A stretch of DNA of 21,164 nucleotides from Syntrophaceae bacterium UBA4778 (GTDB lineage: Bacteria > Desulfobacterota > Syntrophia > Syntrophales > UBA4778), in the NCBI GenBank assembly GCA_002403175.1, contig DHHG01000162.1, positions 1 through 21,164 of the forward strand. The letters run 5' to 3'. Each line of letters starts with the position of its first letter. The stretch's first letter is position 1. The notes under the pieces were generated by a model. The model worked only from the letters and a program-made list of their open reading frames with translations, searched no databases and had not been told where the DNA came from. This document shows positions 1 through 6,905 of the stretch, piece after piece. The position numbers were made by a program, and so were the translations under genes.

Positions 1-977
1 TCGGCACCACCTCCCTGTCCATCGGCGATACGTATTTCGGCCCGGTGAACTGCAGTGTTCCCAAGTGCTTCATTCAAGTGGCGGGACAGGGCGATTATAA
101 ATTCCTGGATGGAGCCGTCGTCGGCAACGGCTGCGATTCCATGCGGCGGCTCTATGATACATGGAGAAAGGCGAACGAGGATTTCCCGGGGGTTTTACCT
201 AGATTTTTTGAGTACGTCCCCGTGCCGCACAGAGCGAACGATTACAGCATCGATTTTTATGCAGAAGAGATAAAGGACTTTATCAAGAAGCTGGAAGCTC
301 ATTTCGGAGTCAAGGTTACGGATCAGAAGCTGAGGGATTCGATCAAAGTTTACAATGAAAGCAGATTGCTGCTGCAGAAGCTCGAAGCGCTGCGATCCAG
401 CAAAGAGATTCCCATCAGCGGAGCGGATGCGATGGCGGTTCTGATTGCCGGCAAAGTGATACCTCCCGAGCAGTACAATACCATGCTCAAAGAACTCATT
501 GCCGATTTGGAGAAGGCGCCTTCTGTTTCGGACGGCCAAAAGCGGATAATGCTGGTGGGCAGCGCAAATGACGATGTTGATTTTATCCATCTCATCGAGG
601 AGAACGGCGCGATCGTAGTTGCCGATACCGTATGCTACGGGTCGCGTTCATTCTCGGAGCTGGTGGATGAAAAAGGCGATCCGGTCCACGCCCTCGCCTC
701 GACCTACTTGAAGAACAATATCTGCCCGCGCATGTACGGCATTTACAAAGACAGATTTGCATATATTTCGAAGCTTGCGGAGAAGACATCTGTGCAGGGA
801 GTCATATTGCAGAATGTCCGGTTCTGCGATCTGCACGGATCGGAGAACAGCGTGATTGAACGGGACCTGGAGGCCAAGGGAATACCCTGTATGAAACTGG
901 AAAGGGAATACGGACCTCTGATGGAGACGGGAAGAATCAGGCTGCGTGTCGATGCGCTGCTTGAAAGAATTGAGTGA
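1..977 (+). CDS. 2-hydroxyacyl-CoA dehydratase / benzoyl-CoA reductase subunit (HgdB/BcrB-C family), 5' truncated
   Basis: The reading frame is open from the first full codon (base 3), so the N-terminus lies left of the window; the GTG at 45 is internal. The family carries a [4Fe-4S] cluster that takes one electron from an ATPase activator and passes it to an acyl-CoA, giving radical dehydration or ring reduction. Visible hallmarks are a cysteine-containing stretch after a GDTYF motif (about 27-65), a YKFLDG segment followed by CDSMRR (Cys codon 132-134), a later conserved Cys in DTVCYGSR (codon 633-635), and a C-terminal EREYGPLMETGR segment typical of this family. It precedes two divergent family members and two activators, so it is probably one subunit of the same enzyme. 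I cannot tell whether it is closer to BcrB, BcrC or HgdB, and the substrate is not evident. Confidence 0.85.
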   Translation, partial: GTTSLSIGDTYFGPVNCSVPKCFIQVAGQGDYKFLDGAVVGNGCDSMRRLYDTWRKANEDFPGVLPRFFEYVPVPHRANDYSIDFYAEEIKDFIKKLEAHFGVKVTDQKLRDSIKVYNESRLLLQKLEALRSSKEIPISGADAMAVLIAGKVIPPEQYNTMLKELIADLEKAPSVSDGQKRIMLVGSANDDVDFIHLIEENGAIVVADTVCYGSRSFSELVDEKGDPVHALASTYLKNNICPRMYGIYKDRFAYISKLAEKTSVQGVILQNVRFCDLHGSENSVIERDLEAKGIPCMKLEREYGPLMETGRIRLRVDALLERIE

Positions 978-1036
978 TTGATCCGAGGGGGCTCTTCGTT
1001 GTCGGAGATCAGGGGCGGTATCCATTTAAGAGTTAA

Positions 1037-1065
1037 GTTATCTCTCGTCCCTCCACGAGAATAAC
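1037..1065 (+). repeat. Stem-loop between the first reductase subunit and the small ORF
   Basis: The arms GTTAT-TCTCGT and ACGAGA-ATAAC pair over 11 bp, with one bulged C at 1042 and a 6-base loop CCCTCC. No T-run follows, so it is not a classical terminator. It could be an RNA processing or stabilising element, or an operator-like inverted repeat. Confidence 0.5.
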
Positions 1066-1197
1066 GCTAAATACACCCTATGTATAAAGAAGCCAAAAAT
1101 GGAACCCTATGCCGTTTCAATATCCGGGGATAAGGGGTCCCTCGATCAGCTTTCAAAAGGGATAAAAAAAATAACAGAAAAACAGGAGATAAAAAAA

Positions 1198-1434
1198 ATG
1201 TGTCAGGATAATACGATGAATGCATTGAATGTACTCCGTGATATAGCGCTGGATGATACCAGACTCGTAGCTGAAAGACAGCGGGCCATTGACGCGATCA
1301 CCCTCTTCCCGGCCCATGCTGTAGCTGTGTTTGATTATATCGTTCGAAAAACGGATCTGGCCATTCTCAAGGAAAGGGCAACGACATACAGCAAACGAAT
1401 CGCAAGCGGTGCAACGATTAACTTTACAGCCTGA
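1198..1434 (+). CDS. Small unknown protein (78 aa) inside the reductase locus
   Basis: I do not recognise this protein. The preferred start is the ATG at 1198, because AGGAGA lies eight bases upstream; the frame is also open from an ATG at 1099, which would give 111 aa but has no clear ribosome-binding site. The 78-aa form begins MCQDNTMNAL, has one Cys near the N-terminus, no hydrophobic segment long enough for a membrane helix, and looks mostly helical and charged. The next gene starts 22 bases after its stop, so they are probably co-transcribed. Its place between reductase subunits hints at an accessory or assembly role, but nothing in the sequence shows this. It could also be a non-functional small ORF. 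Confidence 0.5.
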   Translation: MCQDNTMNALNVLRDIALDDTRLVAERQRAIDAITLFPAHAVAVFDYIVRKTDLAILKERATTYSKRIASGATINFTA

Positions 1435-1455
1435 GACGCTAAAGGGAGATGAGAT

Positions 1456-2862
1456 ATGAAGAGGAAAACACAAGAATATAGCTGCGACTGGATGCTGTGG
1501 AGTATTTTTGGAGCGGCAGCCAAGCTCGGAAACGGTACCCAGAAGGAACTGGGCGGGCTTTTAAAAGTTATTCCGAGTTTTTACCCACTGCTCAATTGCG
1601 CCTCAAAATTCGGGCATGTTGGCGACCTTCTTTTCAAGATGGGCGCTGAATATTTAGATGATGTGATTACTGCACGGGAAAAGGGAAAAAAAATCGTTCT
1701 CGGCACCTTCCTATGTGCTAAAGAAATTTTCTTCGGATACGACAATTTGGTTCCGGTATGGAGCGAACCGATAACGGCATTATCAAATATAGCTTTGCGG
1801 CAGGGTAGTGCCGAATACTATGATTATTGCTGTGAGCTGGGGATGACGGAAACATCCTGTGCCGCACAGCGCGGACATGTTGGGGCGATTCTCGCAGGGC
1901 TTTGCGAGAAACCTGATCTTTGCGTCGTGGGGTCAGCTGGTCCCTGTGATACGAATGCTAATGCCATTCAGTTCTACTCAGAGTATACCGATGTTCCCCT
2001 GGTATTGCTCGACACTCCCGCCAAGCTTGTCGATGACAAGGTGAATGATTTTCATTTTAAAGATGTGAAAACCCTTGTCGCGAATATCGAAGAGATTTTG
2101 GGAGAACGCATCAATGAGGACAGGCTCAGGGGTGTTCTCCAGGAGAAACATAAGCAGGATGTTCTCATCAATGAACTTTTGGATCTGACCCTGCTCAGGC
2201 CCAGTCCTGTTCCGGCGATTTACCATCTGTTTGCCTATTTTGGGGCCATTATCATGCCCGGACGAAAAATTACGACAGAACTTTATGCAGCTATGGTCGA
2301 AGACTGCAAGCAACGCGCAAAGGAAGGAAAGGCCGGCACCTACTCCGGAAAAGAGCGCACGCGGCTGATGATGTTTTACATTGAGCACTATTCCATCGAT
2401 GTCCAATTCTGGGATTGGGCTATGGAGAATGATATCAGCCTTATCCCCTGTATTGTTTATTACTGGTGGCAGCAGGGGGTGAATTTTGGGAGAGATGTGC
2501 CGGAGGAATCGTACGGTGTCGACACCTCTAGCCTGGATGCGTGTTTGAATACATATGCTGGGATCAATTCCCGCAGGGCCATGAACAAGCAGATGCGGGG
2601 TCCTTATGATGCCCCCACCCAGTGGCTGGATGATTGTAGAGCTGTAGCCAAACTTTACAAACCCGATCTTCTGGTTTATGCGGGCACGATGGGGTGCCGC
2701 AACAGTTGGGGAGTGAACAAGTTGCTGCAGCGCGATATGGAAAAGCTGGGCTTCCCCACCCTCCTCATTTTTGCAGACGTTTTCGATCCCCGGGTTGCTT
2801 CCTGGGATGCATTTAAGAACCAGATAGCTGAGTTCATCGCGGTTAGAAATATACCCCATTGA
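1456..2862 (+). CDS. Divergent HgdB/BcrB-family acyl-CoA reductase/dehydratase subunit, copy 1 (468 aa)
   Basis: Start ATG 1456 follows GGGAGATGAG. The protein matches the HGD-D type of 2-hydroxyacyl-CoA dehydratase and benzoyl-CoA reductase subunits: an N-terminal half with ETSCAAQRG (Cys135) and GPCDTN, a central YSGKERTR segment (about 296-303), and a C-terminal half ending in TMGCRNSWG (Cys414) and a FADVFDPR strand. Cys87, Cys135 and Cys414 are the best candidates for cluster ligands, by analogy with the three Cys of the family. It differs from the canonical family in having CDTNAN where CDxxRR is expected, and it is somewhat longer than a usual subunit of about 380-430 residues. It is collinear with the next large gene without gaps over about 460 residues. 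Role: probable active-site or partner subunit of an ATP-dependent low-potential enzyme; substrate unknown. Confidence 0.8.
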   Translation: MKRKTQEYSCDWMLWSIFGAAAKLGNGTQKELGGLLKVIPSFYPLLNCASKFGHVGDLLFKMGAEYLDDVITAREKGKKIVLGTFLCAKEIFFGYDNLVPVWSEPITALSNIALRQGSAEYYDYCCELGMTETSCAAQRGHVGAILAGLCEKPDLCVVGSAGPCDTNANAIQFYSEYTDVPLVLLDTPAKLVDDKVNDFHFKDVKTLVANIEEILGERINEDRLRGVLQEKHKQDVLINELLDLTLLRPSPVPAIYHLFAYFGAIIMPGRKITTELYAAMVEDCKQRAKEGKAGTYSGKERTRLMMFYIEHYSIDVQFWDWAMENDISLIPCIVYYWWQQGVNFGRDVPEESYGVDTSSLDACLNTYAGINSRRAMNKQMRGPYDAPTQWLDDCRAVAKLYKPDLLVYAGTMGCRNSWGVNKLLQRDMEKLGFPTLLIFADVFDPRVASWDAFKNQIAEFIAVRNIPH

Positions 2863-2885
2863 TTTTTGAATCCGGTAGGAAAAAA

Positions 2886-2966
2886 GTGAAGAGGCCAACA
2901 CAGGGTACAGATTAGATATTCTGTTCAGTATGCGGACTCGCTGGGAAATTATCTGGCGAGTCCCGC
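2886..2966 (+). pseudogene. Decayed N-terminal remnant of a third copy of the large reductase subunit
   Basis: Reading from the GTG at 2886 gives KRPTQ, then D, a stop at 2913-2915, then IFCSVCG.AGKLS. This lines up, with a two-codon deletion, with the first 25 codons of the two flanking genes (KRQT...DWMLWS..G.ASKLS). The differences are mostly single-base: TGG to TAG, ATG to ATA, CTC to TTC, TGG to TGT, TAC to TGC, and synonymous changes in the A, K, L and S codons. The preceding GGTAGGAAAAAA also resembles the ribosome-binding region of the downstream copy. Similarity fades after about 2966. This was aligned by eye, so chance similarity cannot be fully excluded. Confidence 0.6.
2932..2966 (+). 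repeat. Strong stem-loop between the two large paralogues
   Basis: The left arm 2932-2941 (GCGGACTCGC) pairs with the right arm 2956-2966 (GCGAGTCCCGC), with one bulged base and a 14-base loop. A moderately T-rich stretch follows but no clean U-tract. It may adjust transcript levels between the two paralogues. It lies inside the apparent gene remnant. Confidence 0.5.
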
Positions 2967-3076
2967 ATTGCTCATCTTCGATTTGCTTCTCGGAAAACAT
3001 TTATTAACCCGATCACTGGGTTTATATCTCGGTAGAGAAGTACCCCTTTTGTTAATATTAGGGTGGATAAGAAAAA

Positions 3077-4513
3077 ATGAAAAGGCAAACTCGAGAATAC
3101 AACTATGATTGGATGCTCTGGTCCACATACGGTACTGCCAGCAAGTTGTCCAATGGGACCCAGAAAGAGCTGAATGCCACAATCAAAACGTTGCCAAGCT
3201 ATTCGGCTCTTCTGAAAACAGCAACCTATTTTGGAGAGGTGGGCGATCTTCTTTTCAAAGTTGCGTCTGAATATTTCGATAACATTCTCACTGCACGTGA
3301 AAAGGGAAAGAAAATCGCCCTTGGAACTTTTACCTGCAATAAATTGATCGCCTATGCTTTTGAAGGATTGGTGCCCGTGTGGGCGGAACCGATGACTGTC
3401 CTGGCGCAGATCGCCTTTCGGCACGGGATATGGGAGTTTTACGACTATGGATGCGAGATGGGCCTGACGGAAACATCCTGTGCGGCACAGCGCGGATATA
3501 TAGGAGCTGTTCTTGCAGACTTGGCGATTAAGCCGGACATCGGGATTATAGGGGCATGCGGGCCATGCGATACCAACAGCAATTCGATACAGTTTTATGC
3601 AGCCTTGAAAGATATTCCCGTCGTCGTCATCGATACACCTGCCAAGCTTGTAGACCCGAAAGTTGATGAATTCCAGGTTACGGATCTCAAGGCATTTGCA
3701 GCTGAAATTGATCGATTAACGGGTTGCCGCATCAATGAGGGCAATCTCAGGCAATTGCTGGAGGAGAAGCGACGGCAGGATGAATTGCTTGCTGAATTGA
3801 TGGATTTGATGTTCCTGGTACCCTGCCCGGTACCTGCGATTTTCCATATTTTTACCTACTTTGCAACGATGATTATGCCGGGGAAGAAATGCACAACGAA
3901 CCTGTTTGAGGCAATCGTCAAATATTCCCGTAAAAATGCAAAAGAAGGAAGGGCAGGCACGTACTCAGGAAAGGAACGGGCCAGGGTCGAGATGTTCTGC
4001 CTGGAGCACTACTCGATCGATGCGCAATGCTATGAATGGTTCATGGCAAACGACATCAGCCTGATACCCTGCATTGTTCTGACGACGTGGCATCCAGGCG
4101 CTCAATATACCGTCGGGAGGGAAGATGAAGAATACAAAATAGATACCAGCGATATGGAAAGCATGATTAGAACGCTTTCTCAGATAAATTCCCGACAAGC
4201 CATGACAAAGCAGCTCCGTGGCCCCTACGATGCCCCCACTCAGTGGCTGAGTGAAATCAAACATTTGACGAAACTCATGAAACCGGATTGCCTAGTCTAT
4301 ATTTCATCTGTGGGATGCCGCAATACCTGGGGCATTATTAAAATGATTCAACGCGTAATGGAAAGCGAAGGCGTTCCTACCCTGCTAGTCTTTGGCGATG
4401 TTTTTGATGAACGGGTCACATCATGGAAATCAATTAGTGAAAGTATGAGCGAATTTATGAAAATAAGGAGGATTGGGTCATGGTCGTCGCAGGATGCGAT
4501 GTTGGGTCATTAA
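3077..4513 (+). CDS. Divergent HgdB/BcrB-family acyl-CoA reductase/dehydratase subunit, copy 2 (478 aa)
   Basis: Tandem paralogue of the 468-aa gene. Start ATG 3077 follows GGGTGGATAAG. The same landmarks fall at the same residue numbers: Cys87 (FTCNK), Cys135 (ETSCAAQRG), GPCDTN at 162-167, YSGKERAR at 296-303, RGPYDAPTQW at 381-390 and Cys414 (VGCRNTWG). Sequence differs most between residues 336 and 360 (WHPGAQ against WWQQGV), which may be a substrate or partner surface. The two copies may form a heterodimer, as HgdA/HgdB or BcrB/BcrC do, or replace each other; this is inference. The last ten residues or so are an extra tail encoded where the gene runs 34 bases into the next one. A ribosome-binding site for that gene (AAGGAGG) lies inside this coding region, suggesting translational coupling. 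Confidence 0.8.
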   Translation: MKRQTREYNYDWMLWSTYGTASKLSNGTQKELNATIKTLPSYSALLKTATYFGEVGDLLFKVASEYFDNILTAREKGKKIALGTFTCNKLIAYAFEGLVPVWAEPMTVLAQIAFRHGIWEFYDYGCEMGLTETSCAAQRGYIGAVLADLAIKPDIGIIGACGPCDTNSNSIQFYAALKDIPVVVIDTPAKLVDPKVDEFQVTDLKAFAAEIDRLTGCRINEGNLRQLLEEKRRQDELLAELMDLMFLVPCPVPAIFHIFTYFATMIMPGKKCTTNLFEAIVKYSRKNAKEGRAGTYSGKERARVEMFCLEHYSIDAQCYEWFMANDISLIPCIVLTTWHPGAQYTVGREDEEYKIDTSDMESMIRTLSQINSRQAMTKQLRGPYDAPTQWLSEIKHLTKLMKPDCLVYISSVGCRNTWGIIKMIQRVMESEGVPTLLVFGDVFDERVTSWKSISESMSEFMKIRRIGSWSSQDAMLGH

Positions 4514-5265
4514 CCACAAAGGTGGTTTTACTCGACAATTCCAAAATAATTGCGCAGAAGGTTAGAAGGTCTCATTTTAACCCTGTGGAATCCGCAAATG
4601 AAGTAATGGATGAGACCTTGAAGCTGGCAGGACTCACACTGAAGGACATTGAATTCTGCGTGGGAACGGGCTACGGGCGGGAGCGAATTCCTTTCGTTCA
4701 GAAAGCTGTTTCGGAAATCGCCTGCCATGCAAAAGGAGCTCACTTCAGCATGCCATCCATAAGAACCGTGATTGACATCGGAGGTCAGGACTGCAAGGCG
4801 ATCCGGATCAATGATAAGGGCAACATCGAAAAATTCTTCACCAATGACAAATGCGCATCGGGGACAGGAAGGTTCCTGGAGGTAATGGCCAAAGTCATTG
4901 GGATCGGACTGGAAGAGCTGGGGACCCTTTCCGCTGATTCCAAAGATCCCGTTACCTTGTCGGCGGCTTGCACGGCATGGTCGCAGGCGGAAGTCATTTT
5001 GCATCTTAATCTCAAGAGGCCAAAGGCGGATATCGCCGCGGGAGTCAATCAGGCCATGGCTGCACGAGTGGCGTTGCTCGCCAAGGCGGTTGGCATTGAA
5101 AAGGACATATGCATGACCGGCGGGGTTGCCAAGAATATCGGCGTGGTTCATGCGATGGAGAAACAGTTGTCCTTGCCTATACGAAGACTAAGGATAGATC
5201 CGCAGTTGGTAGGAGCCCTGGGTGCCGCAGTTCTGGCCCAGGAGAAAGTGAAGGGTGGAAAATGA
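4480..5265 (+). CDS. ATPase activator of the acyl-CoA dehydratase/reductase (BcrA/BcrD/HgdC family), 261 aa
   Basis: ATG 4480 lies 34 bases before the end of the upstream gene and follows AAGGAGG. This is an ASKHA-fold ATPase of the CoA-enzyme activase family. It hydrolyses ATP to push a ferredoxin-derived electron onto the reductase component at very low potential. Motifs: phosphate-binding CDVGSLTTK (6-14), GTGYGR (62-67), DIGGQD (99-104), NDKCASGTGRF (Cys125), a second Cys at 164, and MTGGVAKN (212-219). In known activators two Cys from each monomer hold a bridging [4Fe-4S]. Here Cys164 sits in SAACTAWSQAE rather than the usual Q-C-x-V-F-A-E-(S/T)-E type, a visible departure from its neighbour. 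Length fits HgdC or BcrD, not the longer BcrA. Probably pairs with the next gene product. Confidence 0.88.
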   Translation: MVVAGCDVGSLTTKVVLLDNSKIIAQKVRRSHFNPVESANEVMDETLKLAGLTLKDIEFCVGTGYGRERIPFVQKAVSEIACHAKGAHFSMPSIRTVIDIGGQDCKAIRINDKGNIEKFFTNDKCASGTGRFLEVMAKVIGIGLEELGTLSADSKDPVTLSAACTAWSQAEVILHLNLKRPKADIAAGVNQAMAARVALLAKAVGIEKDICMTGGVAKNIGVVHAMEKQLSLPIRRLRIDPQLVGALGAAVLAQEKVKGGK

Positions 5266-6050
5266 TAGTAGCAGGATGTGATATCGGCTCATTGAGCGCA
5301 AAAGCGGTTATCATGAAGGATGGGGCAATCCTATCCTCATCTGTAATATTTGCAAAACCGGACCCTGAGGAATCGGCGAACGAGGTAATCGGACTGAGCC
5401 TGAAGAGCGCCGGATTAAACATGAAGGATCTGAATTTCGTATTGGCAACCGGATATGGGAGAAACAGCATCGCTGTTGCGAATAAGTCGGAATCAGAGAT
5501 CAGTTGCCATGGGAAGGGTGCCCATTGGCGCAATTCGCACGTACGCATGGTGATCGATATCGGCGGTCAGGACGCAAAGGCCATCCGGCTGGACAGTGCC
5601 GGAAATGTTATCCGCTACGCCTACAATGACAAATGCGCATCGGGGACGGGGAGGTTCCTGGAAGTCATGGCTGCTGCGATGGGTCTGGAGATCGAGAAAT
5701 TGGGAGAGATTTCCGCCCAATCCACAGCTCCTGTTTCGCTTTCCAACCAGTGCGTAGTTTTTGCCGAGACGGAGATCGTTTCTTTGATCAATGCGGGAAA
5801 AGAGCTCAAGGATATCGTGGCCGGGCTTCACAAGTCCCTTGCGAACAGAGTAGCAGCGCTGGCGAGGAGCCTCGAACTGGACAGAGAGATTGTCATGACC
5901 GGCGGAGTTGCAAAGAATCCCGGAATGTTCTCGGCTCTTGAAGAGGCACTGGGAGCAAAGATGCTGCATCTGGATCTAGATCCTCAGATCAACGGTGCAG
6001 TCGGAGCAGCCCTGCTGGCTGCCGAATATGCAAACGGAAAGAAATCATAA
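5262..6050 (+). CDS. ATPase activator of the acyl-CoA dehydratase/reductase (BcrD/HgdC family), 262 aa
   Basis: The start is set at ATG 5262, which overlaps the upstream TGA as ATGA; the frame is open further upstream from 5109, but there it only shadows the first activator. The protein begins MIVAGCDIGS, matching MVVAGCDVGS of the neighbour. Motifs: CDIGSLSAK (6-14), ATGYGR (62-67), DIGGQD (99-104), NDKCASGTGRF (Cys125), SNQCVVFAETE (Cys164) and MTGGVAKNPG (212-221). Both cluster cysteines and the ATPase motifs are intact and canonical. Two different but equal-length activators side by side recall the heterodimeric ATPase half of class I benzoyl-CoA reductase, although there one of the two is usually longer. 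Translational coupling through ATGA suggests a 1:1 complex. The electron donor would be reduced ferredoxin. Confidence 0.88.
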   Translation: MIVAGCDIGSLSAKAVIMKDGAILSSSVIFAKPDPEESANEVIGLSLKSAGLNMKDLNFVLATGYGRNSIAVANKSESEISCHGKGAHWRNSHVRMVIDIGGQDAKAIRLDSAGNVIRYAYNDKCASGTGRFLEVMAAAMGLEIEKLGEISAQSTAPVSLSNQCVVFAETEIVSLINAGKELKDIVAGLHKSLANRVAALARSLELDREIVMTGGVAKNPGMFSALEEALGAKMLHLDLDPQINGAVGAALLAAEYANGKKS

Positions 6051-6433
6051 GGGCAGGTAAACCTGCACATATTGGGATCGGATTTTCACGCTTGGAATAT
6101 GTGCTCATGTAATTTGTAATGATTCATCTAGTTGAACAGAGAAATGCGATTTGCCCCTATCCATCTGGGGTGCGGTTTTGGCAGTATGAATCGATTCACG
6201 GGGGACCGGTGTTGGATCTCCCCTGTGGATTCCGGCTTAGGTGAAGTGAAGGATTGAGTAGGTGACGGGGGAACACTTTCTCCGGTGATATTATCTGAAG
6301 CGGTTCATTGTTTGCATCTATTCCCCGCATGGGTTTTATGATTCGCAACTGAGTATTAATTATTAAGTAGTAGGAGAACCAATGTGATTATGTCAGTTAA
6401 GGTTGTGACAAATTACCTGCCGAGGTTAATTCT
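6051..6433. promoter_or_regulatory. Intergenic region with hairpins and a palindrome, no gene seen
   Basis: Just after the activator stop there is a short hairpin (GCAGG/CCTGC, 6053-6066). A CCCC/GGGG inverted repeat near 6153-6171 is followed within a few bases by TTTT and may be a weak terminator. A perfect 12-bp palindrome TGAATCGATTCA lies at 6187-6198, and a related TTCA-N6-TGAA repeat at 6123-6136. I found no convincing coding sequence. The region probably separates the reductase transcript from the next one and may hold the operator of the ABM/GMC genes. Confidence 0.35.
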
Positions 6434-6811
6434 ATGATCTTGTCAACCATTAGAATGAAGATACCTCAGGAAAAACATGATGATGTCTTGAATATACTAA
6501 GTTCCATAGCTGAGAGGACGAAGAATCAAACAGGCTGCAGCAGTTGTACTGTATGCCTCGATACGAAAGATGAGTCTACCATAATATTTGAAGAGATCTG
6601 GAAGAGTGAAGATCATATGCAAAATCATCTGTGTTCGGATGATTACAAGCATATCTTGCTGTTAATGGAAATGGCATTAGAACCTCCGGATGTGAAATTT
6701 AACACTATATCCAGGACAACAGGGGTTGAGACAATAAGACACGCAAGGAACTTTTTAAAAAAAAGCGGGAGAATGCTGCTGGGAAAAAATAGGCGAGGGT
6801 CGCGGGTTTAA
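6434..6811 (+). CDS. ABM-fold small protein (putative antibiotic-biosynthesis-monooxygenase domain), 125 aa
   Basis: Start ATG 6434 follows GAGG at eight bases. The first 95 residues look like the dimeric alpha/beta-barrel ABM superfamily: an opening strand ILSTIRMKIP, a helix to about 30, then G-C-S-S-C, a strand IIFEEIWKSED (50-60), an H-x-x-S/C-x-D-Y-K-type segment at 65-72 and a closing strand VKFNTIS. Members range from quinol monooxygenases to proteins of unknown role. This one has a notable Cys set (C35, C38, C41 and C67) that could bind a metal or form disulfides. A basic tail follows (RRGSRV). It comes before the GMC oxidoreductase gene with a 94-base gap that holds an inverted repeat. 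Activity unknown. Confidence 0.7.
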   Translation: MILSTIRMKIPQEKHDDVLNILSSIAERTKNQTGCSSCTVCLDTKDESTIIFEEIWKSEDHMQNHLCSDDYKHILLLMEMALEPPDVKFNTISRTTGVETIRHARNFLKKSGRMLLGKNRRGSRV

Positions 6812-6852
6812 TCCAATCCGATTAAGTGCGCTAGCTTTATTGTAATTGGATT
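6810..6852 (+). terminator. Possible terminator or regulatory inverted repeat after the ABM gene
   Basis: AATCCAAT at 6810-6817, overlapping the stop codon, is repeated inverted as ATTGGATT at 6845-6852, and CTTTATTA follows. The loop of 27 bases is long for a standard terminator, so it may instead be an operator for the GMC gene. Confidence 0.3.
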
Positions 6853-6905
6853 CTTTATTAATGTAGTTCGAATTAGTAAGTAACTGAAGAAAAGGAGGGG
6901 TATTT

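Noticed and set aside
45..977. GTG at 45 as a true start of the first gene
   Set aside because: The frame is open to the window edge, and the upstream codons read a family-typical GDTYFGPV segment, so the gene continues leftward.
1978..3000. A 340-codon minus-strand open frame across the first paralogue
   Set aside because: It lies opposite a clear HgdB-family gene, has no recognisable domain, and is a shadow of the + frame.
5109..5261. Extended N-terminus of the second activator
   Set aside because: The extension overlaps the coding end of the first activator in another frame; the ATGA overlap at 5262 and alignment to the neighbour give the true start.
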